Positions 34,701 to 48,162 of a DNA stretch of 64,000 nucleotides are shown here, one piece after another. A program made the translations under genes and the position numbers. The notes under the pieces are model-generated. The model did no database searches and had not been told where the DNA came from. It was given only the letters and a program-made list of their open reading frames with translations. Origin of the DNA: Straminergon stramineum (taxonomy: Eukaryota > Streptophyta > Bryopsida > Hypnales > Calliergonaceae); assembly GCA_963920665.1 (NCBI GenBank), contig OY987265.1, positions 31,625,001-31,689,000 on the forward strand, read 5' to 3'. The first letter of the stretch is position 1, and the number at the start of each line of letters is the position of its first letter.

Positions 34701-37700
34701 ATGGCGGATTTTATTCAAATTGGTGCTGTTTCAATTGGCCCTCGTAAACCTCAAAATCCATACCGGTACTAGTTTTTAGAGCTCTGAGAACTTGAACGTC
34801 ACAATAGGAATTTTGCACTCTGAAACATGCCATTTTAACGAATATGACCATCTTTATGATAAGCGGAGGTGTTTCAAACTGGTGATTAAAAGGAAGAGAA
34901 ACACACCTCTGCTTTCTGTGATGGAGTAACACGACAACATAAGGCTGTTTTGGCCAACAATGCCAGCTCTGTGAAAGCCACCCTTTCATGCTCTAAAGCA
35001 AGCTCCAAAGTGGATCCATCAATGACAAATGCCACATTCTGAATAAAATACACCATTGATATACTTAATTCATAGAACAGACCTTTCCTAGTACAGAATG
35101 AACAGGAAAGAACGAAAGAAAGAAAGAAAATGCCAAGCTTAGCAAAAATAGTCAAGAAAAATGAAACACTACGGTCTTTTACCTTGCTCTCTGACCTACG
35201 GGTGCGCAGAACATGCAATACCCGCTCTATACTGACAGCCACATCATTGGGCGTGGAGCCTTGTATTTTAAGTAATTGACCTTCTGGCTCTGCAAACACG
35301 CAGTAATACGGTAGTAATTACATGACGTTTTTGTTGACTTCAAACATAAAAAATACATGAGTTTTGAGTCCACCCAGATTAGCAAAAATCCAGAAAAGCG
35401 TACCTGCCACTATAAAGTTGCAAGCAAGTGCAATTTGTATGGCAGTAGTTTGCTTGTCGCCAGTGAGCAACCAGAAATTGATGCCAGCCTTTCTCAAAGA
35501 CGCAATGGTATCAGGAACTCCGTCCTGTCAACAATCGCCCCATACTGAAGGTAAGCCAACCAATAAACATGCACAGGAGATGACAAATACGTTCTGAGGT
35601 TTGTGTTTAGACCGCAAAGGTCATTCCTAGGATGCTAAAGAAGCAATCATAATGCAAATTTGAAATCTAGAACATCTTCATCATACACCATCACGTACTC
35701 ATCACACAACCTGCAGTTTATCCTCGATTGCAGATGCACCCAGCAACTCCAAGTCTTTCTCCAAAAGTTGACAAGCTTCTGCAATTTTCAACTGTACGCA
35801 AGCCACATAAAACCAGACTAAGAAAACGATATATATGTAAACCACACCAAATACTTTTGGGAATAATACAAACATTTACATTCTAATCAGAGCATTAAAA
35901 CAAGCTAACATTATTTGTCGAGAGTAGAGGCAGACTGACCTCACGATCTATTAAATCAGCACTAGCTTCATTGAATTTGACAGCCCATGCTAAATACTCT
36001 TCTTCGTCAAGGTCCCTCCAAGCAAAACAGAGGGTTCTGAGGCCAAGCTGAGAATACTCGTCGATGGCATCTGCGACTTTTTGCACTGGTTCACCTGCGA
36101 AGAAATAACTTGTGAATGTTCCACATTGAATGCTGCTATAAAAATTTCCTGAAAACAGGGACATGACTGTTCATGACATAACCGGTCTTTGAGTGTTAAC
36201 AATGAAGCTTCCAATAAACACACCAAATACACCACAGTGCTGTTCACTTGCAGTGGATGAAATTTAATGTGGTCCACAACAATTTGCATCGCGCAAGTTC
36301 TGCGGTCCACAGTATGAAGTGTGACGGTATTTAGTTTGTTGGAATCGAAGTGAGCATACCAGCTCGAAGTATGCGGAAAACAGTTTCATCGGCGCCTTTT
36401 GTGAGCAGATGCAATCCTCCTGTAGAACAATCTCGAACTACTACAGACATGCGCTTGCGGTCTGATGTGAACTCCAGCACATTGAGAATTTCAAACTCCA
36501 AAATATCCCCCGAAAAATTCACTTCTGAAAAACAGAGCATCAGAGTTATAGACAAAGTAAATACTCACATCTGCCACCCCATATCAATTGCTTCATGTTA
36601 TGCTTCTACTAATTTAACATGCAGATGCATAATCCACAGCACGCCTTCAATTCCCAGGATTTCAGAATTTCTTTAAAGCGAAGGCAAAGTTCCATATGGA
36701 GTGGAAATTAAACATAATGCGTAATGAAAGATCAAGATTGTTTTAAAAACAGCATTATAAACTAAGAACTTAAAAAGTGGGCATGATGCTTACCAACCAA
36801 TGATCCCTTCTTGGAAGCAAGCACCATTTGCAACTGAGCAGCTGCTTGAACAAGCGCCTCCTCATCCTGTGATTGTGCCTTATACACAAGGACCCCATTT
36901 TCACTGCCCAAGCAAAACGATCGTCAAAGGTTTATCAGCTTAAAAGCCCTATTGGCCTGTTGGTAAATTGAGAAACTACCACCTCCCTGTTAAGGTACAA
37001 ACTTGGAATCATTTAAGCTAATAACAAAATGTATACATCATATCCAGGCCCCCACCTTTTGCGTGGTACAACGGTATTATTAATTGTCATGACCATCAGA
37101 AACTTAATGACCTCAGGCACCTTTTCCAACAAAGCATTCGTTAGGTCTTCATCTGCGTAACCAGAAATATGTTAGAATCTATTAAGCACCTGTTAAGGAG
37201 CTCTTCAATGGATCACCAGGTTCCACCAAAATCCGAGATGAACATCTACTTATGAAATTTTGTGATTCAGGTCATCAAAAGATCCCCTATTGAGTTATTA
37301 ATGATAAATTAAAACTTAATTTAATTGAACATTTAATCATTGTTAAAATAACATAAAACCAACATTAAGTAAACACTATTTGAGTTACACCAACACTTAT
37401 TTAACATAAACTCAACATGAGGACTACCAGTATATGAATCAAATGCTTATTATCTTAACATTGAAAACTCTGTCAACCTAATGGGTAGATACTCTAGAAG
37501 AGTCGTACGCCGGAGCAATATACGCATGAAAGAAGGATTCCCATAGGAAAAAATCATAAAAATGGATGCAAGACTAACCTTCTTCACAAAAGTAGTATGA
37601 AGTGACAAAACAAACTAGACAAACCAAGAAATGTTCCCATAACCTACAGTTCAAGGAGTTGTTTCAACAGACCTGTCAGAGCATCACCACTATCATTGCC

Positions 37701-40700
37701 ATAATATACACCATTTATACAGCAGCGCTTGAAAAGCATCACATTCTCAGTGAGGGTCCCTGTCTTGTCCGTGAGGATGTACTCTATCTGTCCCAAGTCT
37801 TCACTAATAGCTGTACTGCAATCAGCGGACAAGACAAACCAAGTTCGTACTTAAAACTAGGAGCAGCGTAGAATGTCAGAAGTAGAAGCTGTCCAGTAGG
37901 AATTCAGAACAATATCTATAGATATGAAGAAAGTTGCTACGCAGTTATTGAAAAGTGTGTATTGGAAATATTTGAAACCCAGCATAGTGCGCTCTTTTAG
38001 GTTGGAACCATTAGTAAAAGGCTCAAAACGAGCATCCAGAAGTACAAAAAGAAAAGGATTTTTTTCTAATAAAAGATCCACACACTAGTTAGACCCAGTA
38101 TCAAAGAAGGAAAGGCTTATCTCGCTTTTTCACTTATTAAACACCGTCACTACTGCTGCGATGTGGAACCAAGCACATTACCAAAATAAGAGGTCATCAA
38201 GCTAATAATCACTATTAGCGACAAGAAGTATGGAGAGTGAAACGCACTTGGTTGCAACTGCAGGAGTGCCTGTCTGCGGATCATACATCTGAAGATCCCA
38301 ATCTATATACTTTGAGTAGACACTCTTTGCTAGGTCCAAAGAGACCTGCTCCATACAAAAACAGCACGCAAACCTTCGACATCATAATCAGATTCTCTCA
38401 GCACAATAAAATAAAATTTGAGTGAATTTTTCCAATAATCTACTCTCTTGAAACCGACAAAGGTAGCAATGAAAACAGTCTTGTGTTCAATAGTATCACC
38501 TAAATAGCTTGTGTTTGAGATATATGAATTTACCATTCATATTAATAAGCCTTCAAATGTAAACACAAGCACTGACCACAACCACGTAATACTACTTAAT
38601 TTGGAAGAAATGCCTCATACCTTGACAGAGATGGGAATCATGATAGAGCACAGTAATTCAAATCGCAACGGGATGACGAAGAAGTCATACCACTCTGAAT
38701 TTTTTGGAAACCGCAAATACCATACCTGCAGCACAGACAAGCAAGAAAATATGGACCACAATGAGTAACAAACAAGGTTCTCGAAATTCACTTCTGCCAT
38801 AGTGTACTCAAGCAAAAAGTGGTATTTCTAAAAATTGAGTTGCAGGACACTCTTCTTTGATTTTATTTATTTGTTGACCGAGGCATACAATGTTCTTCAG
38901 TGGTTTCGAAGATACATAAATTTGACCCCATCTGAATTCTAAATTGTACAGTATAATCAATCAAATTAGTCATCTTTTACACACGAATTTTTTTTTCTCT
39001 CAGGAGTATATATTAAGTAAAACCTTTGACGGTCTTCTAAAGGCAACATAACGAGCAACATAATGATACCACTCGTACACACCTTTCTCTTCTCATAATT
39101 ATTCCAAATGTTTCCAGACACACCCAAGATCAGGACAACCACGATTTGGAAAATGAAGATGGTAGTTGTAAGCTTGTCCAACATGGCATCCGCAGCTGTG
39201 AGCTTTGGTTCTGCAATACCCTTGCTCATGCCGAGTTTTGTTTCGTTGCCTGAGGAAGTGCAAACAAAGCATAATCAGACTCTCCCATGAAATAGAGATT
39301 TGGAAATTAAACAAGGTTCTCAATTGAGACCTGAGATGAAAGTAAATCAGATAATGAAGAAATCGACTAAGTTATAATCATTGAAATTTCAACCATCTAC
39401 TGTTTAATAATCTTGTACATTAGTATGGTCGTGCATGTCTTTGAACACCAACCTGTGTAAACCGCTACTCCAAATGCCCATTCTGTATTGCGAAGATAAC
39501 AAGACTGTAATAGAGTATTCTTGACAGTCAAGGGAGAGAAATCATTGTCGTCAAATGGTGAAGAAATGTGTATTCTCGCATCAAACCTGAGAATATCTCT
39601 GTCAGGCTCTGGACATTCAATCACTCCCTGCAACAAAAGCAGCACATCATTTAGCTATAATAAATTACTTGTTCGAATGCAGAGCTGAAAATTTGCGTTT
39701 CGCTTGTAAAAGAAATTCTCTAAGCATATTTCATTGTCACGGAGAAATTCACTGTGGTTTAAAAGTCACCTTCAGGTTGAGGAGCTCCTCGCTTGTCAGT
39801 CCATGGCAAGGCCCAGGTATTACTCGTGTCTTCAAGTCCGTCTCCCCATCCATAGCGGATGTCTAAATAGCCAAGCAAACGATCCATCATTAGTTTTCCT
39901 GCTACAACCAGAATCCTAAACCAGGCTACGATTGCATCACGAAATAAAGATCATTAAGAAAGTCCATTAACTGAAAACTACACCAAATACACCATATATT
40001 GTGGGTGTTCAAGAGGTCAAAAATTAAAGAGGCCCATAACATATATACACTACTGTGGTCCACAGTATATGCAGTGTTTGGTGTACCACGAAAGCGGTGT
40101 CCATCATCTAATCATTCCCAATGAAAACATCACACACGCATTATGCATAAAACAAAAGATTTGATTGACACTTGGCTCAATCCCCTGGTTCCCATTTCTA
40201 TAAAAGTATTGACCCTCCGTACACTGAACATACAGAAATCTCTAAAGGATCTACTTAGAACCTTACTTCAATATAACACAGCCCCATGGACTCTGCCGTG
40301 CCCAACAACACAAGATCGCATGGAATTTCGTCATTTTCATGAAGCCAGACCAAATCCCCAACCTCGATTTCCTGCGCTTGAATCTGCGAATGATCACACG
40401 CTTGTTGTTTTATCAATCAGATTCGAACCATCATGTCCATCTCTAGTCAAAATTTTGTCAGTCAGCGGCAGGTCTTCTAAAACCCTACATCCAGGCACTT
40501 TTCGATCTTCAAATACACTTTCAATGGGAAGTGATGAAGATCCATAGCTAGAACTTGTGCTCGCCTAAAAATATGGAGATGTATAAAACATGAGCTTAGC
40601 AACGAAGGCCCTAACTGTCGCATCACCTTCATAGGTTACCAATGTGAACCTCAAAAACAGAGAAAACCGAAAGAGAGATGACCTACAGGAGTCTGGACAC

Positions 40701-41427
40701 CGTTCTTCAGAACGTGAACGATCTTCTCATTGAACTCCTTGTCCGAGCAGTACCGACCATAGTCATCCCAGGCTTCTTTGGTTGCCGACACCGCAAAGAT
40801 CGCAACAAGCGGACCCCATGTGCTCACAGGGCTCACCGGCGTAATCAGAGGCCACAATTGCAGAATGGCGATCAGCAAGAAGTATTTGTTCATAAACCGG
40901 CTGCCACAACAAAATCACGTCATGTTGTCAACAATCATACACTGCTTCAAACTCTCCACATCATACCCATCGAAAATCTGACCTAATCCCTTCTTCCCCA
41001 GGCTCCTGTTTCGATCACTAGATGGAAGATGGCCAGGTCCAGAGTTTCTCCCAGGGTCCTTCAGGATCAAATCCACTTGTTCAAGCAGTGCCAGTTTGTG
41101 CAATGAAATCTCCTCATCAGCGTTCAAAACAACAGAATAATAATGTAAAAAAATCTGACCTAATACCTTGTTTCCCTTTCAAAGCAATGGGACCTCGGAG
41201 ATTGATAGCTAAAGGAGAAAACTTCGAGAAGACTACGGATTTACAGCTACACAGACTGGCCAGGACATGCATTTCAATTAGCCAAACAGATTCGCAAAAT
41301 ACCTAAATTGCTCCCAGAGATTCTTGGGAATGAAATTGAAGATGTTGTACTTGGTGTTGGAGATTTTGTTGCTGCAGTGCTTTCCACCCAAAGGATCCCG
41401 ATCGTTTATATACACAAACCTCTTCAT
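31773..41427 (-). CDS. ALA2: P4-type ATPase, phospholipid flippase (ALA2-like)
   Basis: Moves aminophospholipids to the cytosolic leaflet of endomembranes; Arabidopsis ALA2 acts at prevacuolar membranes on phosphatidylserine. Twenty-four exons, 1097 aa (ALA2 about 1107): 41427-41303, 40900-40687, 40383-40267, 39862-39770, 39627-39453, 39249-39083, 38725-38621, 38345-38248, 37815-37673, 37152-37056, 36903-36794, 36524-36360, 36094-35940, 35791-35711, 35524-35404, 35289-35183, 35038-34907, 34643-34490, 34188-34071, 33934-33758, 33358-33307, 33087-32960, 32763-32613, 32081-31773. All phases close. Seen: N-terminal [12 protein letters not shown] at 157-160, phosphorylation site DKTGT (Asp381), KGADE at 524-528, TGDK at 636-639, GDGGND at 751-756, then the C-terminal membrane helices. 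The last exon adds a serine-rich cytosolic tail ending with EPLLSD and about 30 further residues, as in ALA2. Intact; introns hold two small MITEs. Confidence 0.95.
36219..36335. mobile_element. Small MITE in a flippase intron (copy 2)
   Basis: The left part CACCAAATACACCACAGTG and the right part GGTCCACAGTATGAAGTGTG resemble the ends of the element at 39982-40085. It lies in the intron between the exons 36524-36360 and 36094-35940, with its right edge close to the start of the 36360 exon boundary. More eroded than copy 1. Confidence 0.45.
39982..40085. mobile_element. Small MITE in a flippase intron (copy 1)
   Basis: The left end TACACCAAATACACCATATA pairs with the right end read on the other strand, TACACCAAACACTGCATATA, and both arms run on into a CTGTGG-like block. 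About 104 bp long, non-coding. It lies in the intron between exons 40383-40267 and 39862-39770. Confidence 0.6.
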
Positions 41428-42250
41428 CCTGCTCCACTTCGACGATCACTTCGCATCCCCGTCCGCTTCACTGTAGCTCAACTCTTCCAAACCCGAGCAC
41501 CCCTGGCTCCAGAGACATCAGCAATCCTAAAAATTCAACATGCTCCGCCACAATCTCGACAAGCTCCACAAGCTTTACCCTAAAAACCACAATTCACGAT
41601 CCATCCACCCCCATCGCCACTCCGACAATTCCCCTGCAAGAACCACGCCATTCACACACATCCCCTTCCGTCACTGCCAACTCAGAATCCCCTCAATCGG
41701 TACTCCACACGTAGCCCACAATCGACCCACAGCAACATCGTACAATCCAGGGTTCACCCTAAACCTTACAACGACAGCAAAAAACAGAGTCCAATTACGA
41801 TGATTGCGAGAGGCGATGATCACGAGGTCGAGCAACAGAAACACTCACACATGGCGAATGTGGATCGGGATGCAGACAGTGGAGAATTTGTACAATGCGG
41901 AGAAGTTGAAGTTGAAGATGAAGATGAAGATAAAGGTGAAGGTGAAGATGGCGTGCTCGGCAGGCATACATGCCTGCAGACACAAGCTTCTTAACTTCAC
42001 GCGCTGGTAGGGAAGCTTTTTCTGTGATAAGTCAAGAAGCACTGGCAAGTAAGGAACACGAGGGAGGGCAACAGTGTTGGCGGGCCCGGTATATCTGCAG
42101 GGTCCCCGGTAAAGCACAAAATCCATTCGAATATCCACAGCAGGCAGTCCCGTGACGGGTTGTTCAGTTGCGGATTTGATGCTGAAGGGAGGCTTCTGTC
42201 GTGACGTGATTTTGAATGCTCATCCACTGGCTAGCCGCCTACAATAGCTG
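41428..42250 (-). promoter_or_regulatory. 5' leader and promoter region of the flippase gene
   Basis: This is GC-richer sequence upstream of the minus-strand start codon at 41427. At 41901-41950 a tract of GAAGTT/GAAGAT/GAAGGT repeats on the + strand gives a CTT-rich tract on the gene's own strand, a composition often seen in plant 5' leaders and near transcription starts. The open frames crossing it are products of the repeat. Confidence 0.45.
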
Positions 42251-42515
42251 GTAACTTAGACAGAGTTTCTAATTGGGGGGTGATAGACCTAGTCCAGGGC
42301 CTTTTTCTTTGGCAAAATTTCGCCAAATCTGTAAGAATCTAAGAATCTGTTCACTGTGAATCTGTCCCTCCAAAATCTGGCCTATGCAGTGAAGCCAACA
42401 GAGAAGGTACTAGTCCAAAAAAAGAGCCCTGGGTCACCTAGTCTACCAACAGGCATAACATTCAAACACTGTCTTGGCTCTATAGTAGATGGTGCAGAGT
42501 ATTTCACATTCAAAC

Positions 42516-42900
42516 AAGGTAGAAGCACCAAAAGTCAATCATTTAAGCAATTCTGAAGCAGATCATGGAGAGTATGAGGTGGTGGAGATTTTTCCTGTAT
42601 AGGAAGATAGGAAATATGGGGACAACAAAAATTTCAGAATTTTATTCCCAAAATTGAAATTATTGTGAATTTTGGGAGCTGAAAAGTACATTTCACTAGT
42701 AGCCAATGTCTAGAGTCTTTCAATTCCAATCATTCAATTTTGCTCACTACTTAGAGACATGTGTTATAACCTTATTAGTCCCAACCTTAAAAACGGGACA
42801 AAAAAAACACATTCCAATCTTGAATTTTAGCCTCAGGTTGGAAATAGTGCACCCTACAAGTTCGATATTGGGCATGGTTGACAATTGATGCTTCTACCTT
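42516..42900. mobile_element. Inverted-repeat element, 385 bp, AAGGTAGAAGCA ends
   Basis: The left end AAGGTAGAAGCACCAAAAG pairs with the right end on the other strand, AAGGTAGAAGCATCAATTG, a 12-bp perfect core. No coding capacity. Flanks (CAAAC left, AGTAG right) show no clear target duplication. Same terminal motif as 21674-23008 and 44208-44560. Confidence 0.55.
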
Positions 42901-44207
42901 AGTAGCTAAGTGGACAAGTGGAGGCTCTATGTGATGAGCAAGGTGCATGAAGGCTAACTTACTAAATGTTATGGGAGAATTTTATTGGTTTTTGGACAAA
43001 AGGAGATGAAGTTGTGCATTAGTAGAAGCAACCTTGAGGAAGTTTTAATTGGTAACTTACTCAAAAAGTTAGTCAATGCTCTAGGTCAAAGTTTCTTTGG
43101 GTGTAGAGGTTCTCTTCTGAGGGGCATATTGCATAAGGTAGGATGCACATGTGCTTTTAAATTTGATGTGCATTTGGCCCTTCCTAGGCCCTTTGCACAT
43201 CTTCAAATTTTTGGAAATTTTCAAAGACGTCCTCAAAGAAGGGTGGAAAAAAATCCAAAAGTGTTCCTAGGAAGGAGAAAATCAAATAGAATATGTCTTG
43301 GATAGTAGCCATACTTCCAATTTTCAAGTTCAAAATTCAAGCTTTCCCTAAACTCCTTGTTTTTTACTTCATTCACCAATAGAAAACTACATTGCCTTCA
43401 ATAAAACCCCAGTGACACATTTTTCCGTTTTCTGCCCCAAAACGCAAAATCTGTGTTTACAATAACATAGTTTTCACCTAATATTGGAGGAAAAGCAAGA
43501 AATCAATAAACAAGTACAAGACAAATTAGCACCCATTGTAAAATTGTGAGATTTGTAGTTTATACCTCTTTTATACCCTTGGGATACTAGAGAGGGAGGA
43601 GCCACAATTTTATTCTTCCTAAGAATATTGAGTTTGCAAAATTAAGTTTGAAGCTTTGGATTGTAAATTTCCTTCATTCAAGTTATGTACCGTACATGCC
43701 AATTCTCATATTTATATTTAGTGAAAAATGGGAAGGGCAAAAATAACAAGTGCCTTTTACATTGGGAAGGGCAAAGTGTAGGCTAAAATGTCATTTTGAA
43801 GGGGTATTTTTGGCTAGACTTCATGGAGAAGGACAAAGATGCTTTTCAAATTTAAGGCCTAGATGCACCTATATGCACGTACATTCATCCTTCATCAATT
43901 TGGATAGCTTCTCTCTACCTTCATTAGATGTTGTAGAAGTCAAATCTTCTTTCAATGATAGGTATATCCATCTAATGTTGTAGGGGGCTCCAAATAATAT
44001 TTTTGTGACTTCTTGAAACATTCAAGTGGCTCTTCTAGACAGACATGTAGTTTTTTGAAGCCTCCTAAGAACCTCTAGGATTTCTTAGTGCCTCCTAGAG
44101 ACTCCAAGATTTCTTTGAAGAAACTTCAAGTATATTGAAAGTATATATTGAAGGCAAAATGGGAGAAAAGTCAATCTTGCCTCTACAAGTTTTGAAATTG
44201 TCTATTG
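42901..44207. other. AT-rich intergenic DNA, no gene seen
   Basis: Short frames only. The stretch separates two copies of the AAGGTAGAAGCA-ended family, so it could itself be part of a longer element, but no further structure is evident. Confidence 0.35.
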
Positions 44208-44560
44208 AAGGTAGCAACACCCATAACCATCCATTTAAGCAATTTAGCTTAGTTGAAGGCATTTATTTCTAGAAAATCATATGTTTTTAGTATTAGCAAT
44301 TGAAAATCATGAATTTAAAAAAAATAGAATTTTTGGATAAGGCATCTAATTTCTATGAATTCTCAAAGTAGAACACCCTAGGGCACCCTAAACCATACTC
44401 TAATTAAATTATCTTGTTTCTAGCAAGAAAATCTAAAAAAATCAAAGCCCACCAACCACAATTAAGCATGGGGATGGTTTCAAGGTACTCTTCGAGACAC
44501 TTTAAGGAAACTCTACAATCAAAGTACGAGTACAATGATGGTTAGGGGTGCTTCTATCTT
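44208..44560. mobile_element. Inverted-repeat element, 353 bp, AAGGTAG ends (diverged)
   Basis: The left end AAGGTAGCAACACCCATAAC pairs with the right end on the other strand, AAGATAGAAGCACCCCTAAC. The match is interrupted by a few substitutions but extends over about 20 bp. It ends 23 bp before the TTAA-flanked element at 44584. Confidence 0.5.
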
Positions 44561-44583
44561 GAAGTCTTGTTTGATATTCTTAC

Positions 44584-45390
44584 TTAAACCCTAAAGGACC
44601 AAGGCCTTTTTATTTACAGAAAAACACTCAAAATTGCCATTTCTATAGCAAAGAGTAAAAAAAATTGAAAATTGTATTTTGTTTTTGCACATCTAACCAT
44701 TGGATCTTACACTTAACTAGTATGAAAATGTGTGAAAAACATTTCAGATACTTTGACCACGAAGATTGCAAGATATCTGCATTTAAAGTGAAGAGAATAA
44801 GTTTTTCATTACATTGTGGGACTAAATTATTTGACTTTGAACCTTCTTAACTTTAATTTTTTGTACTACAGAGTTTTGAGCTTGAAATCTTTATGGTGGA
44901 GAATTGAATAAAGAGTCTAAAAGAAAAAAAATTAATTAAATTTTTATTCTTCAAAAAATTGTTAAGTAGAAGTAGGTACAAGATTGAAGGAAAATCTAAA
45001 TTATTAATATCTCTAAGATAGAATTAAAATGCACAAATACCAATGGTGAGATATATTTGCAAGAGAATTAAACCATGTGGACTTTTTTTTTTAAATTGTA
45101 AAAATTGCATTCAAAAATGAATCCTATAAGTTATTTTTTCAAGAAGATGCTCTAATTGTTTGGAAATAAGATTGCCCATAACTTTTTCATAACAAATCCA
45201 AATGGAATGAATCAAATCTTTCCATATAGACAAAAGTATTATCTATGAGAAAGAAAATTTGGAATTCAAATTCGAATTTTTTTTTGCTACCTCTTCTCTT
45301 TGCTTTTAAGCTTATTTGAGCATAAGGACAAAAATTGAGACCGTTGTTATCATTTGTCTCTTGAAGGGTCAATGGTCCTTTACGGGTTAA
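44584..45390. mobile_element. TTAA-flanked element, 0.81 kb (piggyBac-like, long family copy C)
   Basis: The left end TTAAACCCTAAAGGACC pairs with the right end on the other strand, TTAACCCGTAAAGGACC. The left 200 bp match copies A and B (AAATTGCCATTTCT, a GGATCTTAC/GGATCTTG block, ATTGCAAGATAT). No coding capacity. Confidence 0.65.
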
Positions 45391-48162
45391 TACAAGTGCA
45401 TTGTGAAGCACTGCCATTTCTTTCAATTGATAGCATGTCTTGTTTAGTCAAAGGCAATTAAAGCAAAACTATCTTACTTTACAACATTCTCTATCAATAC
45501 CTTGTTTTATTTCATTCCAAGCTATGTCTTATTTTTACACTATTATCTACTATAATCCATGCCAATACTTGACTTTGTTCATCTCTAGTTATATTTCACC
45601 TTCACACTTCAATAGTCCTTATCAATACCTTGCTTTGTTTGATATATAATTATATCTCACTCCACACTCTAATAGTCCTTGCTACATTAGAGGGGGGTTG
45701 AGGCTTCCAGAATATTATAAGTTCCTAGACAATGGAAAATTCTAGGAACATCACCATATTAGTTTTTTGACATGGTAGAGACATTGCAATTTCAGATAAT
45801 ATTATTTAATTAATTATTTAGTGTTATTAATTAAATCATTTCAAATATATATTTATATTTCATTTGTTTTAATATTTAATATTTTGATAGCACTACGATG
45901 GTTCACATGAAGGGGAACAAACTTGAAATAGTCTTCCGAAGGCCTCAAATTCCCTCTAATGATCTTGTACTTTGCTAGTGTTTACTTTATTGGTCCTTGA
46001 CAAAATCTATTCCGTCTATTATAAATCCAATTATATTCAATGGAACTCTTTGTATTCATTTTAGAACAAAAATCTAAGAAAGTATATGATTTCTTATCAC
46101 TTAAGTCCAAAAATTTTAAGGGATCATGTACTCTCTTAGATCTTTGAAATTGAAATGAGTGCAAAGATATCATTTTAAACGGATTGGGTGCAAGGACTGA
46201 TGATGGTTCTTCAATTTTCTTGATTAGGGGACAATTTCTAGTCAAGTAATACCTTGAGTTAAATTTTTTTTCATTTCTAATCTTTTGGCCAACATGATTT
46301 TTTTTAATTTTTTATTCTTTGTTTGGCACCAAGTGTAAGTTAATATTGTAATCTACAAGAGTTCAAATATTGTTTTGAGTCCTTATAGATTGCATTACCT
46401 ACAAAAAAAAAGACATGGGCCCTTGTAAGAGTGGATAATAAATGTACAATATCTTCTTTGTTGCACTAAACTCATGATAATAACTTAGGATAGTGAGTTG
46501 CACTTATGGAGTATAAAAGTAAGACATACTCTAAAATCCAACATCTATATATTCTTGGAGTTGATGAAGTTTTCTTGCAACTAGAAAATATGCTTTAGGT
46601 CATACTTTTAAACCAATTTATATCATAACATTATTTGGCAAAAGACATTAATTCTAACACCTACTTGTATTGTATTGCAAGGCACTTTTAACCTTATTGC
46701 ATAATATATAGAGAAAAGTTATATTTATCTCCAAAGACACCATGCATTCACTAGATGGACGATTAATGGATGTTTTCAAGAATTTATATGGTGGTGCTAC
46801 AAGAAACATTATAAGTACATCCAAGTATGTTTAAAAAAAATTTGTTTGTTATAATTCAATAATATAACTAGCTAGGTCACTTTATACTTCATAATTTTAG
46901 TACTAGGTTTTGAACAAGTTCATACATGGATGGAAAAGAAAAGAAACTTTCAAAGATGAAAATCTTATGTTTAGATTCTTCTAAGGCCATTATTTTTTTG
47001 CCCTAAAAATTTTTAATTTTTGTTTTTCCTCCCAATGGGCTCTCTTAGGATTAAGAAGGCATTTTTTTCTTTTAGGCAAGAAGAAGCCATAAATTTAATT
47101 TATATATACGCGCACACACACACAATTTTTTGGAATTTTTTACAAATTTTGAAGGCAAATTTTTAAGATGATTTTTAAAATATTATAAATAAACATCCTT
47201 ATATTATGTTCCAAAACTAACTACTAAAAGTTGTATTACTTTATATCTATGTTTTGACATGTGTAAAGCTGAAGATAATTAAAGGTGAAATGAAAAATGC
47301 TTCAAAAATCAACTACATGGTTTAATTGGAAAAGGAAATGGAAATAATTAGGTTTTGTTGCTTAGATGAATGATAGAGGGCTTGAACCTTAAACATTGAA
47401 TTTTAGGCAATTAGACTTGTTGTTGTGCATCTAAAAAACAAGTTTTCAAAACAACATAGAGGTGAAAGAACACTATTATAGAAGATACTTCTAGAATATA
47501 TATTCCTACCAATTTTAATACTACAAGAATGTGTGGGAATTTTTCATAATACATTTGTATTTATGGATTGTGAGATACTAATAGTTAAAGTGGAAGAAAA
47601 AGTCTTTTCATAGCTTCCTTGACAAATTCCCCCCTATATTATCAACTTGCTTGAGTTGCTCTTAGACTTTTGTGCTTCATAATTTTTAGCCCATTGTTAA
47701 ATGCAAGTAGTAATAATATATTCACAAAGCTTATAGCTTATATGAGCTTCCATCTTTAATAAAATTTTCACTTTCCTCCACTCAAAATCAACTTTGTAGA
47801 TATCCAAATTCCCTAACATTTATGGAGCAATTTATCATTCTTTGGTCTTAATTTGGGAAATAATCAATGCTAAATGGATATGAAACATTATTAAACATGT
47901 ACATTCATTTAGTAGAATATATCAATGAATATGAATTGTACAAGATTTGAGTAACAAAAATATGTATAAATGAAAATACATCAATTTTTTTTATTACTTC
48001 CAAATTTAGATACATGCCCTAGCTATAATAATGCTTTTACAAAAGGAAAGAATAAATTCTTGCATCTAAAATTCAAACCTCCAAAAACCTCAACCCTTTT
48101 CACACTTATTTTCTCCTCACTAACATAACTTATATGTAACAAGTTTGCAACCTCTTCGGATT
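45391..48162. other. AT-rich intergenic DNA, no gene seen
   Basis: No frame with family features was found. A short CGCGCACACACACACA microsatellite lies at about 47108-47123. Nothing else is supported over this 2.8 kb. Confidence 0.45.

Noticed and set aside
41795..42138. Overlapping frames on both strands upstream of the flippase
   Set aside because: They are opened by the GAAGNT hexamer tract and have no recognisable protein features.
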